Assembly: GCF_003003095.1 (NCBI RefSeq)
Contig: NZ_PVTT01000001.1
Span: 62,001-126,000 of the forward strand
DNA length: 64,000 nt
Direction of reading: 5' to 3'
From: Hasllibacter halocynthiae
GTDB taxonomy: Bacteria > Pseudomonadota > Alphaproteobacteria > Rhodobacterales > Rhodobacteraceae
The translations under genes and the position numbers were made by a program. Position 1 is the first letter of the stretch, and each line of letters begins with the position of its first letter. The notes under the pieces were generated by a model. That model had not been told where the DNA came from. It did no database searches and worked only from the letters and a program-made list of their open reading frames with translations. This document shows positions 11,300 through 19,318 of this stretch, one piece after another.

Positions 11300-11595
11300 G
11301 GCGCGCCCTCCTCGAGCTCCGGTCGCTCACCGCCGGCGATGGCCGCCAGCCGCTCGGGCGCGAGGGGGCCCGCGAAGCGGATCCCGGCGAGCGGGCCCCG
11401 CGACCAGAGGACCGTCACGGTCACGTCCTCCCCCGCGAGGCGGATCGCCAGGCGCTCGCCTTTCGGGACTTCCCCGCCGTGGCGGAGCCTGGCGCCTGTG
11501 CGGCTGATGTTGTCGATCCGGCCCTGGAGCGGGCCCCGGCGCCCGTCGATCCGCACTGGCATGGCGGCGGGGCTTCGTCTGATGCGCGTCTGCAT
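11230..11595 (-). CDS. PilZ-domain protein, possible cyclic-di-GMP receptor
   Basis: 121 residues. The PilZ signatures are visible: an arginine-rich N-terminus (MQTRIRRSPAAMPVRI) that can supply the RxxxR motif, then DNISRTGARLRHGG for the (D/N)xSxxG motif, and VTVLWSRGPLAGIRFAGPL as the barrel end. PilZ proteins bind cyclic di-GMP and alter motility, exopolysaccharide or envelope functions; no partner is encoded next door. The C-terminus (from about residue 93) lies over the end of yciB in antisense and is not PilZ-like, so the reading frame may have been extended by loss of an earlier stop. Confidence 0.8.
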   Translation of the reverse strand: MQTRIRRSPAAMPVRIDGRRGPLQGRIDNISRTGARLRHGGEVPKGERLAIRLAGEDVTVTVLWSRGPLAGIRFAGPLAPERLAAIAGGERPELEEGAPQRVPAPGPPSSSCGMCRCSAMI

Positions 11596-11652
11596 GGCAT
11601 GTCCTCCTCCGCGCGGGCTCTGCCACGGGAGGGGTTAAGGGCGGGTGAACGG

Positions 11653-11681
11653 TTGACCGGCGGGCGCGCCCGGGGCTAACC
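11653..11681 (+). promoter_or_regulatory. metZ: Likely metZ promoter ahead of the SAM-II riboswitch
   Basis: TTGACC at 11653-11658 and GCTAAC at 11675-11680 are 16 bases apart (17 to CTAACC). Transcription would start near 11687, the first base of the extended P1 stem of the riboswitch. This fit between promoter and RNA element is the strongest support. Confidence 0.5.
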
Positions 11682-11687
11682 CCGCGC

Positions 11688-11745
11688 GCGTGCCGATTTG
11701 TCCACCGGATTGCGGGGCACGTGAAACATGCCGCTAAAGAGGTCC
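11688..11745 (+). promoter_or_regulatory. SAM-II riboswitch (metA motif) upstream of metZ
   Basis: The segment follows the SAM-II layout. P1 is formed by GTGCC (11690-11694) and GGCAC (11716-11720), extendable by three more pairs. The loop has the conserved GATTTG and GGATTGC strings. The 3' side carries GTGAAACA followed by CCGCTAAAGA, the part that makes the pseudoknot. SAM-II elements occur in Alphaproteobacteria in front of methionine genes and shut down expression when S-adenosylmethionine binds. A short hairpin (GGTCC/GGACC, 11741-11756) and the ribosome binding site (GGAGGA, 11773-11778) follow, so control at translation is most likely. Confidence 0.88.
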
Positions 11746-11783
11746 GGGGCAGGACCCCGCCTTCCGGGCATCGGAGGAACCAA

Positions 11784-13001
11784 ATGGCCGAGCGCCGCCC
11801 CCCCAAGCGCCACCCTCGCACCACGGCCGTCCATGGCGGCACCCGCCGCAGCCGTTACGGCGAGGTGTCCGAGGCGATCTTCCTGACCCAGGGCTTCGTA
11901 TACGACAGCGCGGAGGCCGCCGCCGGACGCTTCGAGGCGCTCGGCGAGGACGAGTTCATCTACGCCCGCTACGGCAACCCCACCACCGCCACCTTCGAGG
12001 AGCGGCTCGCCGCGATCGAGGGCACGGAGGACGGGTTCGCCACCGCGAGCGGCATGGCCGCCGTCTCGGGCGCGCTCATGTCGATGCTGAAGGCCGGGGA
12101 CCGGGTCGTCTCCTCGCGCGCGCTGTTCGGATCGTGCCTCTACGTCCTCGAGGAGGTCCTGCGGCGCTACGGCGTCGAGGTGGCGTTCGTGGACGGGACG
12201 GACCTCGACCAGTGGCGCGAGGCCGTCACGCCGGGGACGAAGGCCGTGTTCTTCGAGGCGGTCGCCAATCCCACGCTGGAGGTGATCGACATCGCCGCCG
12301 TCGCCGGGATCGCGCACGCCGCAGGCGCGCTGGTCCTCGTGGACAACGTCTTCGCCACGCCAGTCTTCTCGGACGCCGTGGCGCAGGGCGCCGACGTGGT
12401 GATCTACTCGGCCACGAAGCACATCGACGGGCAGGGCAGGGCCCTCGGGGGGGCGATCCTCGGCACGGAGGCGTTCGTGCGGGGCACCGCCGAGCCCTTC
12501 CTCAAGCACACGGGCGGCGCGATGAGCCCGTTCACATCCTGGATCATGCTCAAGGGCCTCGAGACCATGGACCTGCGCGTGCGCGCCCAGGCCGCGGGTG
12601 CCGAGCGGATCGCCCGCGCGCTGGAGGGGCACCCTGCTCTGCGGCGCTGCATCCATCCCGCCCTCTCCTCGCACCCGCAGCACGCCTTGGCGGCGCGTCA
12701 GATGGAGGGGGCGTCGACGCTGGTCTCGCTCGACCTCGCCGGGGGGCGGGCCGCGGCCTTCGCCTTCCTCGACGCGCTGGAGATTCCGCTGATCTCGAAC
12801 AACTTGGGGGACGCGAAGTCCATCATCACGCACCCGGCCACGACCACCCACCAGCGCCTGACGGACGCCCAGCGCGGCGTTCTGGGCATCACGGACGGGT
12901 TCGTGCGCCTCTCGGTCGGCCTGGAGGACGCGGACGAGCTGATCGACGACCTCGTGGGGGCCCTCGACTCGGCGGGGTCGCGGCGGGTCGCGGCGGAATG
13001 A
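11784..13001 (+). CDS. metZ: O-succinylhomoserine sulfhydrylase
   Basis: Pyridoxal-phosphate enzyme that makes homocysteine from O-succinylhomoserine and sulfide, so methionine is made by direct sulfhydrylation. 405 residues from the ATG at 11784 (MAERRPPKRH), behind GGAGGA. The cofactor lysine is in YSATKHIDGQGRALGG; the other Cys/Met-metabolism landmarks are YARYGNPTTATFEERLA, ALFGSCLY, VDNVFATP and SIITHPATTTHQRL. It resembles MetZ rather than MetB or MetC in its R-Y-G-N-P region and length. The SAM-II riboswitch upstream fits end-product control. Confidence 0.95.
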   Translation: MAERRPPKRHPRTTAVHGGTRRSRYGEVSEAIFLTQGFVYDSAEAAAGRFEALGEDEFIYARYGNPTTATFEERLAAIEGTEDGFATASGMAAVSGALMSMLKAGDRVVSSRALFGSCLYVLEEVLRRYGVEVAFVDGTDLDQWREAVTPGTKAVFFEAVANPTLEVIDIAAVAGIAHAAGALVLVDNVFATPVFSDAVAQGADVVIYSATKHIDGQGRALGGAILGTEAFVRGTAEPFLKHTGGAMSPFTSWIMLKGLETMDLRVRAQAAGAERIARALEGHPALRRCIHPALSSHPQHALAARQMEGASTLVSLDLAGGRAAAFAFLDALEIPLISNNLGDAKSIITHPATTTHQRLTDAQRGVLGITDGFVRLSVGLEDADELIDDLVGALDSAGSRRVAAE

Positions 13002-13080
13002 CCTGAGCGTTCCCCGGGGGGACTCAAATGCACGGCCTTCCGCATTATGTAGATGGCCGCAGTGGAAGGGGGATGGCGCG

Positions 13081-14163
13081 ATGAACGGCCTTTCCGACGA
13101 CATCCGCACGCCGACCCGCCGCGAGGCGGAGGACGCGCTGGCCCTGCTGACGCGTTGGGCCCGGGGCCGCGGCGCCTTGGAGGTAGGCACGCTGAACCCC
13201 GCGCTGTCGGCGCTGGGCGGCGGCGTGGCCGAGGGCTATCCCGCCCTCTCGCGCCTCTATCCCGAGGGCTTCGTCGCGGACCCGGCCTACCGCGCGACGC
13301 TGCCCGACCTTCAGAACGGCCCCGCGACCCTGATCCGTGGCGCCCCGCGGCGCATCCAGCACGTGGGCGTCGCGGGCTTCCGCCTGCCGCTGCGCTGGGC
13401 GGTCGCGGACGGCGAGCACGTGCTGGAGACGGCCGTCACGGGCACCGTCTCGCTCGAGGCGGACCGCAAGGGCATCAACATGTCCCGCATCATGCGCGGC
13501 TTCTACGATCGTGCGGGCACGGCCTTCGACTGGGCCGTCATGGAGGACGTCCTCGACGCCTACCTGGACGGGATCGGCACCGCCGACGCGCGGCTGCACT
13601 GCGCGATCCGCCTGCCACTGGAGCAGGAGGCGCTTCGCTCTGGCCTCGTCGGCTGGCAGCACTACGACGTCGGCTTCGAGGTCGTCCGCGAAGGGGCGGC
13701 CCGCACGCGCATCCTGCACGTGGACTACCTGTACTCGTCGACCTGCCCCTGCTCGCTGGAGCTGTCGGAGCACGCCCGCCGCGCGCGCGGCCAGCTCGCC
13801 ACGCCGCACTCGCAGCGTTCGGTCGCGCGGCTCTCGGTCGTGGTCGAGGGCGGGCTGGATCCCGCGGAGGTCATCGCGATGTGCCGCGCCAAGGTGCCGA
13901 CGGAGGTGCAGGTGATGGTCAAGCGAGAGGACGAGCAGGCGTTCGCAGAGCTGAACGCCGCGAACCCGATCTTCGTCGAGGACGCCGCGCGCCTCTTCGC
14001 CGAAGGGTTGAACGGGCTGTCGGAGGCGGGGGACTTCTGCGTCGCCTGCTCGCATCAGGAGTCGCTTCATGCGCACGATGCGGTCAGCGTGCTCACGGAG
14101 GGCGAGACCTTCGCCGGGCCGTTGCCCCCCGACCTCTTCGCCGGATTGCGCCGGCCACTCTAG
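13081..14163 (+). CDS. folE2: GTP cyclohydrolase IB (FolE2)
   Basis: First step of tetrahydrofolate synthesis, GTP to 7,8-dihydroneopterin triphosphate. It is unrelated in sequence to FolE, is zinc-independent and can use other divalent metals. 360 residues. Family landmarks: AVTGTVSLEADRKGINMSRI (vSLpa.rGiHMSR-like, with Asn in place of the usual His), YSSTCPCSLELSEHARR with the active-site cysteine, and TPHSQRSVARLSV. The ATG follows AAGGGGGATGGCGCG. In other bacteria folE2 is often under Zur, but no clear Zur box was found in the 79 bases upstream. It supplies the folB/folP pathway encoded 12 kb away. Confidence 0.94.
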   Translation: MNGLSDDIRTPTRREAEDALALLTRWARGRGALEVGTLNPALSALGGGVAEGYPALSRLYPEGFVADPAYRATLPDLQNGPATLIRGAPRRIQHVGVAGFRLPLRWAVADGEHVLETAVTGTVSLEADRKGINMSRIMRGFYDRAGTAFDWAVMEDVLDAYLDGIGTADARLHCAIRLPLEQEALRSGLVGWQHYDVGFEVVREGAARTRILHVDYLYSSTCPCSLELSEHARRARGQLATPHSQRSVARLSVVVEGGLDPAEVIAMCRAKVPTEVQVMVKREDEQAFAELNAANPIFVEDAARLFAEGLNGLSEAGDFCVACSHQESLHAHDAVSVLTEGETFAGPLPPDLFAGLRRPL

Positions 14164-14452
14164 GCGAGGTTGCACCGGAACTTCCGGCGGGGTGGGAACG
14201 GCGTGCGCGACGCGGGCGTGCGCCCTGTGGCGCGTGGCTGGCCGCGTGCCGGAGGGGCCGTCGCCAGGGCGGCGCCGGCCGCGTTCGTGATCTCGGCCGC
14301 GCCCGGCCCGCCCGCGGCCTTGGTCCGGGCGGCGCGTGCCGGGTTCGATCGGGCCATGGGCCGAAGGCGCGGCCGGCTTCGGGCACACGCACCCGGGTCC
14401 CCTTGCACCAAGCCGTTGACCCCGCGCCCGGGCGGGGCGAACGCTGCCCCCC

Positions 14453-15892
14453 ATGCCGGACCTCCGCCCGCCCCTCTACCTGATCGGTCTTCTCGTCGCG
14501 GCGCTGGGGGCCTCCATGACGCTGCCGATGGCGGTGGACTGGGCCGCGGGCAACGGCCACTGGGGGGTGTTCGCCTCTTCCGCCGTGATAACGACCCTGT
14601 CGGGGGGGCTGATCGCCCTCGCCTGCGCCAACGGCGTGACGCGCAAGCTGACCCTGCAGCAGACGTTCCTCCTGACGACGGGGGTATGGGTGGCGCTTCC
14701 CCTCTTCGCGGCGCTTCCCTTCGTGCTGGGCGCGACGGGCGCCTCGGCGACGGACGCCTTCTTCGAGGCCATGTCGGGCCTTACCACCACCGGCGGGACG
14801 GTGCTGACGGGCCTCGCCGGGCTGCCGGACGGGATCCTCCTGTGGCGGGGGCTGCTGCAATGGTTCGGCGGGATCGGGATCATCGTCGTGGCGATGGCCC
14901 TGCTGCCCGAGCTGAAGGTCGGCGGCATGCAGATCTTCCGCGCCGAGGCCTTCGACACCGACAAGGTCCTGCCTCGCGCCGCTGCCATCGCGGGACGGAT
15001 AGCGGGGATCTACATCGGGCTGACGGGGGTCTGCGCGCTCACCTACCTGGGCTTCGGGATGAGGCCGCTCGATGCGGCCGTCCATGCGATGACGACGATC
15101 GCCACCGGCGGGTTCGCGAACTACGACAGCTCCTTCGCGGTGTTCGGCCCGGCGATCGAATGGTCCGCGACGCTGTTCATGCTACTCGCGGCGCTTCCCT
15201 TCGTCCGCTACGTGCAGTTCCTGAACGGCGAGCCGGCGCCCCTCTGGCGGGACCCGCAGATCAGGGCCTTCCTCCTCGTCGCGGCGACGCTGATCGGGGC
15301 CATGACGGTGTGGCGGTGGGCGGTGGAGCCCGGAGACATGTCGCTGCGCGAGACCGCGTTCAACGTGACCTCCATACTGACCGGGACGGGCTACGCCTCG
15401 TCGAACTACATGCTCTGGGGGGCGCTGCCGGTCGCGGCCTTCTTCTTCATCGGCCTGATCGGGGGGTGCGCGGGATCGACGTCCTGCTCGATCAAGATCT
15501 TCCGCTACCAGCTGCTCTTCGCGTCCATCAAGGCGCACATTCGGCGCATCCATCAGCCGCACGGGGTGTTCGCGCCGCGCTACGACGGACGCCCGGTGGG
15601 CGACGACGTCCTCTCCTCGGTGATGAGCTTCTTCGTCCTGTTCATCGGAACGCTGGCCATCGTGACGATCGGGCTGGGGACCACCGGCCTCGACCTCCTG
15701 ACGGCCGTGTCCGGCGCGGCCACGGCGCTGGCGAATGTCGGGCCGGGCCTCGGCGACGTGATCGGCCCGGCAGGCAACTTCGCACCCCTGCCCGACGCGG
15801 CGAAGTGGATGCTGTCGGCCGCCATGCTGATCGGCCGGCTCGAGGTGCTGGCGGTCTACGTCCTCTTCGTTCCGGCCTTCTGGCGCGCCTGA
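14453..15892 (+). CDS. trkH: Potassium uptake protein TrkH
   Basis: Membrane channel subunit of the Trk K+ uptake system, gated from the cytosol by TrkA (not in the window). 479 residues and about ten to twelve membrane segments. The four selectivity-filter-type loops are visible: AMSGLTTTGGTVLTGL, TTIATGGFANYDSSF, SILTGTGYAS and a last loop with GPGLGDVIGPAGN. The GGCAGSTSCSIKIFR string is also typical. The 289 bases upstream, back to folE2, hold no recognisable gene, only GC-rich DNA and a CCGGAA-c-TTCCGG palindrome at 14175-14187. It is convergent with the next gene and a short hairpin separates them. Confidence 0.96.
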   Translation: MPDLRPPLYLIGLLVAALGASMTLPMAVDWAAGNGHWGVFASSAVITTLSGGLIALACANGVTRKLTLQQTFLLTTGVWVALPLFAALPFVLGATGASATDAFFEAMSGLTTTGGTVLTGLAGLPDGILLWRGLLQWFGGIGIIVVAMALLPELKVGGMQIFRAEAFDTDKVLPRAAAIAGRIAGIYIGLTGVCALTYLGFGMRPLDAAVHAMTTIATGGFANYDSSFAVFGPAIEWSATLFMLLAALPFVRYVQFLNGEPAPLWRDPQIRAFLLVAATLIGAMTVWRWAVEPGDMSLRETAFNVTSILTGTGYASSNYMLWGALPVAAFFFIGLIGGCAGSTSCSIKIFRYQLLFASIKAHIRRIHQPHGVFAPRYDGRPVGDDVLSSVMSFFVLFIGTLAIVTIGLGTTGLDLLTAVSGAATALANVGPGLGDVIGPAGNFAPLPDAAKWMLSAAMLIGRLEVLAVYVLFVPAFWRA

Positions 15893-15909
15893 GGCCCCCC
15901 AAAGGGGCC
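15893..15909. terminator. Hairpin between convergent trkH and the SPOR/trypsin-fold gene
   Basis: GGCCCC (15893-15898), five-base loop, GGGGCC (15904-15909), beginning one base behind the trkH stop. It is the only stem in the 33-base convergent gap. There is no U tract on the trkH side. Confidence 0.45.
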
Positions 15910-15925
15910 GGCCGCCGCGCGTGCC

Positions 15926-17683
15926 CTACCGCTCGTAGCAGGCGACGAGCACGGCCATCTCGGCCGCGGCCTCGGCCAGCTGCGGCGGAGACAGGGCAGA
16001 GGCGTCGCCGCCCGTGCGCACGGCGATGCCCCCCGCCGCGAGTGCTTCGGCCAAGGCGCGCCCGTCGAGGCCGAGCCAGGTCCCCGAAGGCAGGGTGCGC
16101 GCACCCCCTCCGGGCGGCAGGAGGAGACCCGCCACCAAGCCCGAGCCGTCGAGGACCGGCCCGCCCGCGTCGCCCGCCGCCGCGGCGATCTCGTAGCGGT
16201 CGCGCTCGGGCTCGCCGCCGAGGCCGCGGACGTCGCGTAGCGAGCCGTAGGTCAGGCTGGCCCGCCCCAACGCTCCGCCGAAGGGGAAGCCCGCCACCGC
16301 GACCTCGCTTCCGATGCGCGGCGGCTCCTGGCGGAAGGTCGCGACGGCCGGCGGCGCGAGCGGCTCCTCCGGCCGCAGGAGCGCGGCCCCTGCCTCCGCC
16401 CACTCCACCCTTGCCTCATGGATGTCGTCGATGCGCAGGGTTCCGCACCCCGCGACGACGTCCTCGGCCGTCAGGACCGCGCCGGTGGCGTCCACGAACA
16501 CCCCCGCCCCCGTGCGGTCCGGACGCCGTATCTCCAGCCCCGCCAGAAGGTCGACGTCCTGCTCGTCCGCCGGCGTGGCGCGGCGTTCGTCCAGCACCCG
16601 GTCCGAGACCTCCGCGAGGCTGCCGCGCATCCGGGCCCATACCCGATCCAGCCGGTCGTCGCCCCTGGGCCAGACCAGCGTCAGCCCCCTGATCCGTCCG
16701 TCCTCGAGGCGGGCATAGGTGCGCGAGGTGATGTCGGCATCGGTGCCCTCGATCTCGAACTCGTCCTCCCGAAGGACGCGGGGCCCCTCCTCGGGCACGA
16801 TCTCGAGCGCCTGCATGATCTCGTAGAGGCCCCCCAGCGCCGCGCGCGTCCCCTCCCGGCTGACGAGGAGGACCTGGACCACGCCGCCATCCGACGGAAC
16901 GTACCGCACGAACGGGGTCTCGATCCCGCCGGGGGCGACGACGGCGAGCGGCATGTCGACGGCGAGGCCGGCCTCGCGGACCACGGTGCGTTCCATCCCG
17001 AGGTCGTCGAACAGGGCGTTCCACTCGGCCATCAGCCGGGCGCGCTGGCCCGTGGTCAACACGCCCGTCGCAGCGAGGCCGCGATCCGTCTGCCATCCGC
17101 GCATGGCCTCGCGGGTGCCGCGCCCGAAGGCGGCGTCGATGGCCGCGGTGTAGAAGCCGGCCCATTCCAGCGCGCGCTGGACGTCCTCCCGCTCCGCGCG
17201 GGTCAGGAGGGCTTCGGCCGCCCGCGCCTCCTCCACGGTCTCGTCGGACGCGCCGGCGGGCGGGGCGGGCACGGCGGTCGCTTCGCCCGGCGGTGGCGAG
17301 CCTTCGGCCCCTTCGGCGGGCGCGATGCCCGCGCCGCCGGCCTGGGCGAGCTGCGCGCCGACCGGCCAGAACTGCTGCCTGTAGGCGTCGCCGTCCGACA
17401 CGAAGGCGTCGCCCGGCACGGCCCCCCCGGCGGCGCGGAGGGCCGCCCGCGCCTCGGCACGATCCCCGAACGGCCCCAGCGCGACCACGTACCAGCCGCC
17501 GGCCGCGCGGAAGCCCGTGACGTCGGGGGTGCCGGCCGCCGCATAGGTCCGGGCGCGCCCCTCGCCTTCCGCGAGGCTGCGAAGGGCTTCGATCTGCACC
17601 CAGATACCGTCCTGCTGCGCCTCCGCAGCGGTCCCGGCGAGGACCGTGGCGGCCAGCAGCCCAGCCTTCGTTGCAAGCTTCAC
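15926..17683 (-). CDS. Secreted protein with SPOR-like, peptidoglycan-binding and catalytically dead trypsin-like domains
   Basis: About 585 residues from the GTG at 17683, which has AAGGA eight bases upstream; an ATG at 17701 is in frame but has no ribosome site. A signal peptide (ATKAGLLAATVLAGTAAEAQ) is followed by a SPOR-like repeat (WVQIEALRSLAEGEGRA, GWYVVALGPFGDRAEARAAL), a PG_binding_1 domain (VQRALEWAGFYTAAIDAAFG), a central domain of unknown type, and a C-terminal trypsin fold. In that fold the usual TAAH and GNSGG motifs read TAEDVVAGC (Asp near residue 408) and GDAGGPVLD (Ala near 505), so catalytic His and Ser are both absent. A non-catalytic envelope role is likely. Convergent with trkH. 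Confidence 0.85.
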   Translation of the reverse strand: MKLATKAGLLAATVLAGTAAEAQQDGIWVQIEALRSLAEGEGRARTYAAAGTPDVTGFRAAGGWYVVALGPFGDRAEARAALRAAGGAVPGDAFVSDGDAYRQQFWPVGAQLAQAGGAGIAPAEGAEGSPPPGEATAVPAPPAGASDETVEEARAAEALLTRAEREDVQRALEWAGFYTAAIDAAFGRGTREAMRGWQTDRGLAATGVLTTGQRARLMAEWNALFDDLGMERTVVREAGLAVDMPLAVVAPGGIETPFVRYVPSDGGVVQVLLVSREGTRAALGGLYEIMQALEIVPEEGPRVLREDEFEIEGTDADITSRTYARLEDGRIRGLTLVWPRGDDRLDRVWARMRGSLAEVSDRVLDERRATPADEQDVDLLAGLEIRRPDRTGAGVFVDATGAVLTAEDVVAGCGTLRIDDIHEARVEWAEAGAALLRPEEPLAPPAVATFRQEPPRIGSEVAVAGFPFGGALGRASLTYGSLRDVRGLGGEPERDRYEIAAAAGDAGGPVLDGSGLVAGLLLPPGGGARTLPSGTWLGLDGRALAEALAAGGIAVRTGGDASALSPPQLAEAAAEMAVLVACYER

Positions 17684-17829
17684 CTGGCAGTTCCTTCGCA
17701 TCTGGTCCGGCCGGCGGACCGCCCCGCCCGATGCTTAGCCCCGGCGGCCGGCCAGCACGAGACGTCGTGCGACCCACAGGGCACGTCTGTGCGGCCCCGA
17801 TGCATCGCCGGTCATGCCGGCCGCCCGCG

Positions 17830-17858
17830 TTGACCCCATGCCGCGCGCCGCCTATCCG
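17830..17858 (+). promoter_or_regulatory. Likely promoter of the glyQ operon
   Basis: TTGACC (17830-17835), 17 bases, TATCCG (17853-17858), with a start expected near 17865 and the glyQ ATG at 17888. It is one of the better consensus matches in the window. An inverted repeat, GCACGA-4-TCGTGC (17755-17770), lies upstream, between this promoter and the divergent SPOR gene. Confidence 0.55.
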
Positions 17859-17887
17859 CCCCGCGACCCATTCCCGGAGGCCCCAGC

Positions 17888-18811
17888 ATGGCGGACGCGC
17901 CCCGCTCGTTCCAAGGCATCATCCTTGCGCTGCAGGAATACTGGGCACGCCAGGGCTGCGCCGTGCTGCAGCCCTACGACATGGAGGTGGGCGCGGGCAC
18001 CTTCCACCCGGCCACGACCCTGCGCGCGCTGGGGCCGAACGCCTGGGCGGCCGCCTACGTCCAGCCCTCGCGTCGCCCCACGGACGGGCGCTACGGCGAG
18101 AATCCGAACCGGCTGCAGCACTACTACCAATTCCAGACCATCATCAAACCCAGCCCGCCGAACCTGCAGGAGCTCTACCTCGGCTCGCTGGAGGCGATCG
18201 GCCTCGACATGGCGCTCCACGACGTCCGCTTCGTCGAGGACGACTGGGAATCGCCCACGCTCGGCGCCTGGGGCCTGGGGTGGGAGGTGTGGTGCGACGG
18301 GATGGAGGTCTCGCAGTTCACCTACTTCCAGCAGGTGGGCGGCCATGACTGCCGCCCCGTCTCGGGCGAGCTGACCTACGGGCTGGAGCGGCTGGCGATG
18401 TACGTCCTGGGCGCGGACCACGTCATGGACATGCCCTTCAACGACCCCGTCGCGCCGATCCCGCTTTCCTACGGCGACGTCTTCCGCGGGACGGAGGCCG
18501 AGTACTCGCGCTGGAACTTCGACGTAGCCGACACGGAGACGCTCCTGAGGCACTTTGAGGACGCCGAGAGGGAATGCGCCCGCATCCTCGCCGCCGACGA
18601 GGTCGACCCCCGCACGGGCCGCACCATCGTCATGGCCCATCCGGCCTACGACCAGACCATCAAGGCCAGCCACATCTTCAACCTTCTCGACGCGCGCGGC
18701 GTCATCTCCGTCACCGAGCGGCAGAGCTACATCGCCCGCGTCCGGGCCCTGGCGAAGATGTGCGCCGATGCCTTCCTTCGGACCCCCGCCGGGGGCGCGG
18801 AGGCGGCGTGA
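17888..18811 (+). CDS. glyQ: Glycine-tRNA ligase alpha subunit
   Basis: Catalytic subunit of the bacterial alpha2beta2 glycyl-tRNA synthetase; charges tRNA-Gly with glycine. 307 residues, normal for GlyQ. Landmarks are [71 protein letters not shown] and [13 protein letters not shown]. The ATG at 17888 has GGAGG within the bases just upstream. It is translationally coupled to the next gene (GTGA overlap), and glyS follows. Confidence 0.98.
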   Translation: MADAPRSFQGIILALQEYWARQGCAVLQPYDMEVGAGTFHPATTLRALGPNAWAAAYVQPSRRPTDGRYGENPNRLQHYYQFQTIIKPSPPNLQELYLGSLEAIGLDMALHDVRFVEDDWESPTLGAWGLGWEVWCDGMEVSQFTYFQQVGGHDCRPVSGELTYGLERLAMYVLGADHVMDMPFNDPVAPIPLSYGDVFRGTEAEYSRWNFDVADTETLLRHFEDAERECARILAADEVDPRTGRTIVMAHPAYDQTIKASHIFNLLDARGVISVTERQSYIARVRALAKMCADAFLRTPAGGAEAA

Positions 18812-19317
18812 ACTTCGCCGGCAAGCTCGCGGTGGCCTTCCTCGTGCTGACGGCCCTTCTGGGGGCGTTCGGCCTGTGGTGGACGGCCACGCGGCTGGGC
18901 TACGGCGACCCGGAGGAGATCCTCGCCGTCGGGCTGACGACGCCGGAGGGGGCGGTCTCGATCCCCGCGAGCGGCACGACGATCGGGCGCGACACCTCGC
19001 CCCGGTCCTACCGGTCCTGCTTCACCCTCGCCCAGCCCGCGCCGAAGGCCGTGCCCGCGCCGGGCGCCGTGCCCACCGTCGCCCCCTCGTGGTACGAGTG
19101 CTTCGACGCCGAAGCGATCGGCGCGGACCTCGCCGCGGGGCGGGCGGCGGCGGTCCTAGGCACGAGGGACGTCCGCTACGGGATCGACCGGCTGGTCGCC
19201 CTCTACCCCGACGGGCGGGGCTTCGCCTGGGACGAGATCAACGAATGCGGCGAGGTCGTCTTCGACGGCCGACCCACGCCGGAGGGCTGTGCCCCTCCGC
19301 CGCCCGAGGACGGATGA
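18808..19317 (+). CDS. Small membrane-anchored protein between glyQ and glyS (DUF6446-like)
   Basis: 169 residues from a GTG that overlaps the glyQ stop (GTGA). The N-terminus ([18 protein letters not shown]) is one uncleaved membrane helix, followed by a periplasmic part with cysteines in YRSCFTL, YECFDAE and INECGEV. A gene of this size and position is typical of Rhodobacterales (I recall it as DUF6446), and I know no function for it. It is sandwiched in the synthetase operon, one base ahead of glyS, so it should be made in proportion to it. The C-terminus is proline-rich ([11 protein letters not shown]). Confidence 0.8.
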   Translation: MNFAGKLAVAFLVLTALLGAFGLWWTATRLGYGDPEEILAVGLTTPEGAVSIPASGTTIGRDTSPRSYRSCFTLAQPAPKAVPAPGAVPTVAPSWYECFDAEAIGADLAAGRAAAVLGTRDVRYGIDRLVALYPDGRGFAWDEINECGEVVFDGRPTPEGCAPPPPEDG

Positions 19318-19318
19318 C

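Noticed and set aside
13002-13080. A Zur box before folE2
   Set aside because: folE2 is often zinc-regulated, but the spacer has no palindrome close to the known Zur consensus.
14340-14360. A GGTTCGATC string resembling a tRNA T-arm
   Set aside because: No acceptor stem, D-arm or anticodon arm can be formed around it.
14164-14452. An 83-codon minus-strand frame upstream of trkH
   Set aside because: No recognisable domain, no convincing ribosome site, Ala/Arg/Pro-rich as expected by chance in this composition.
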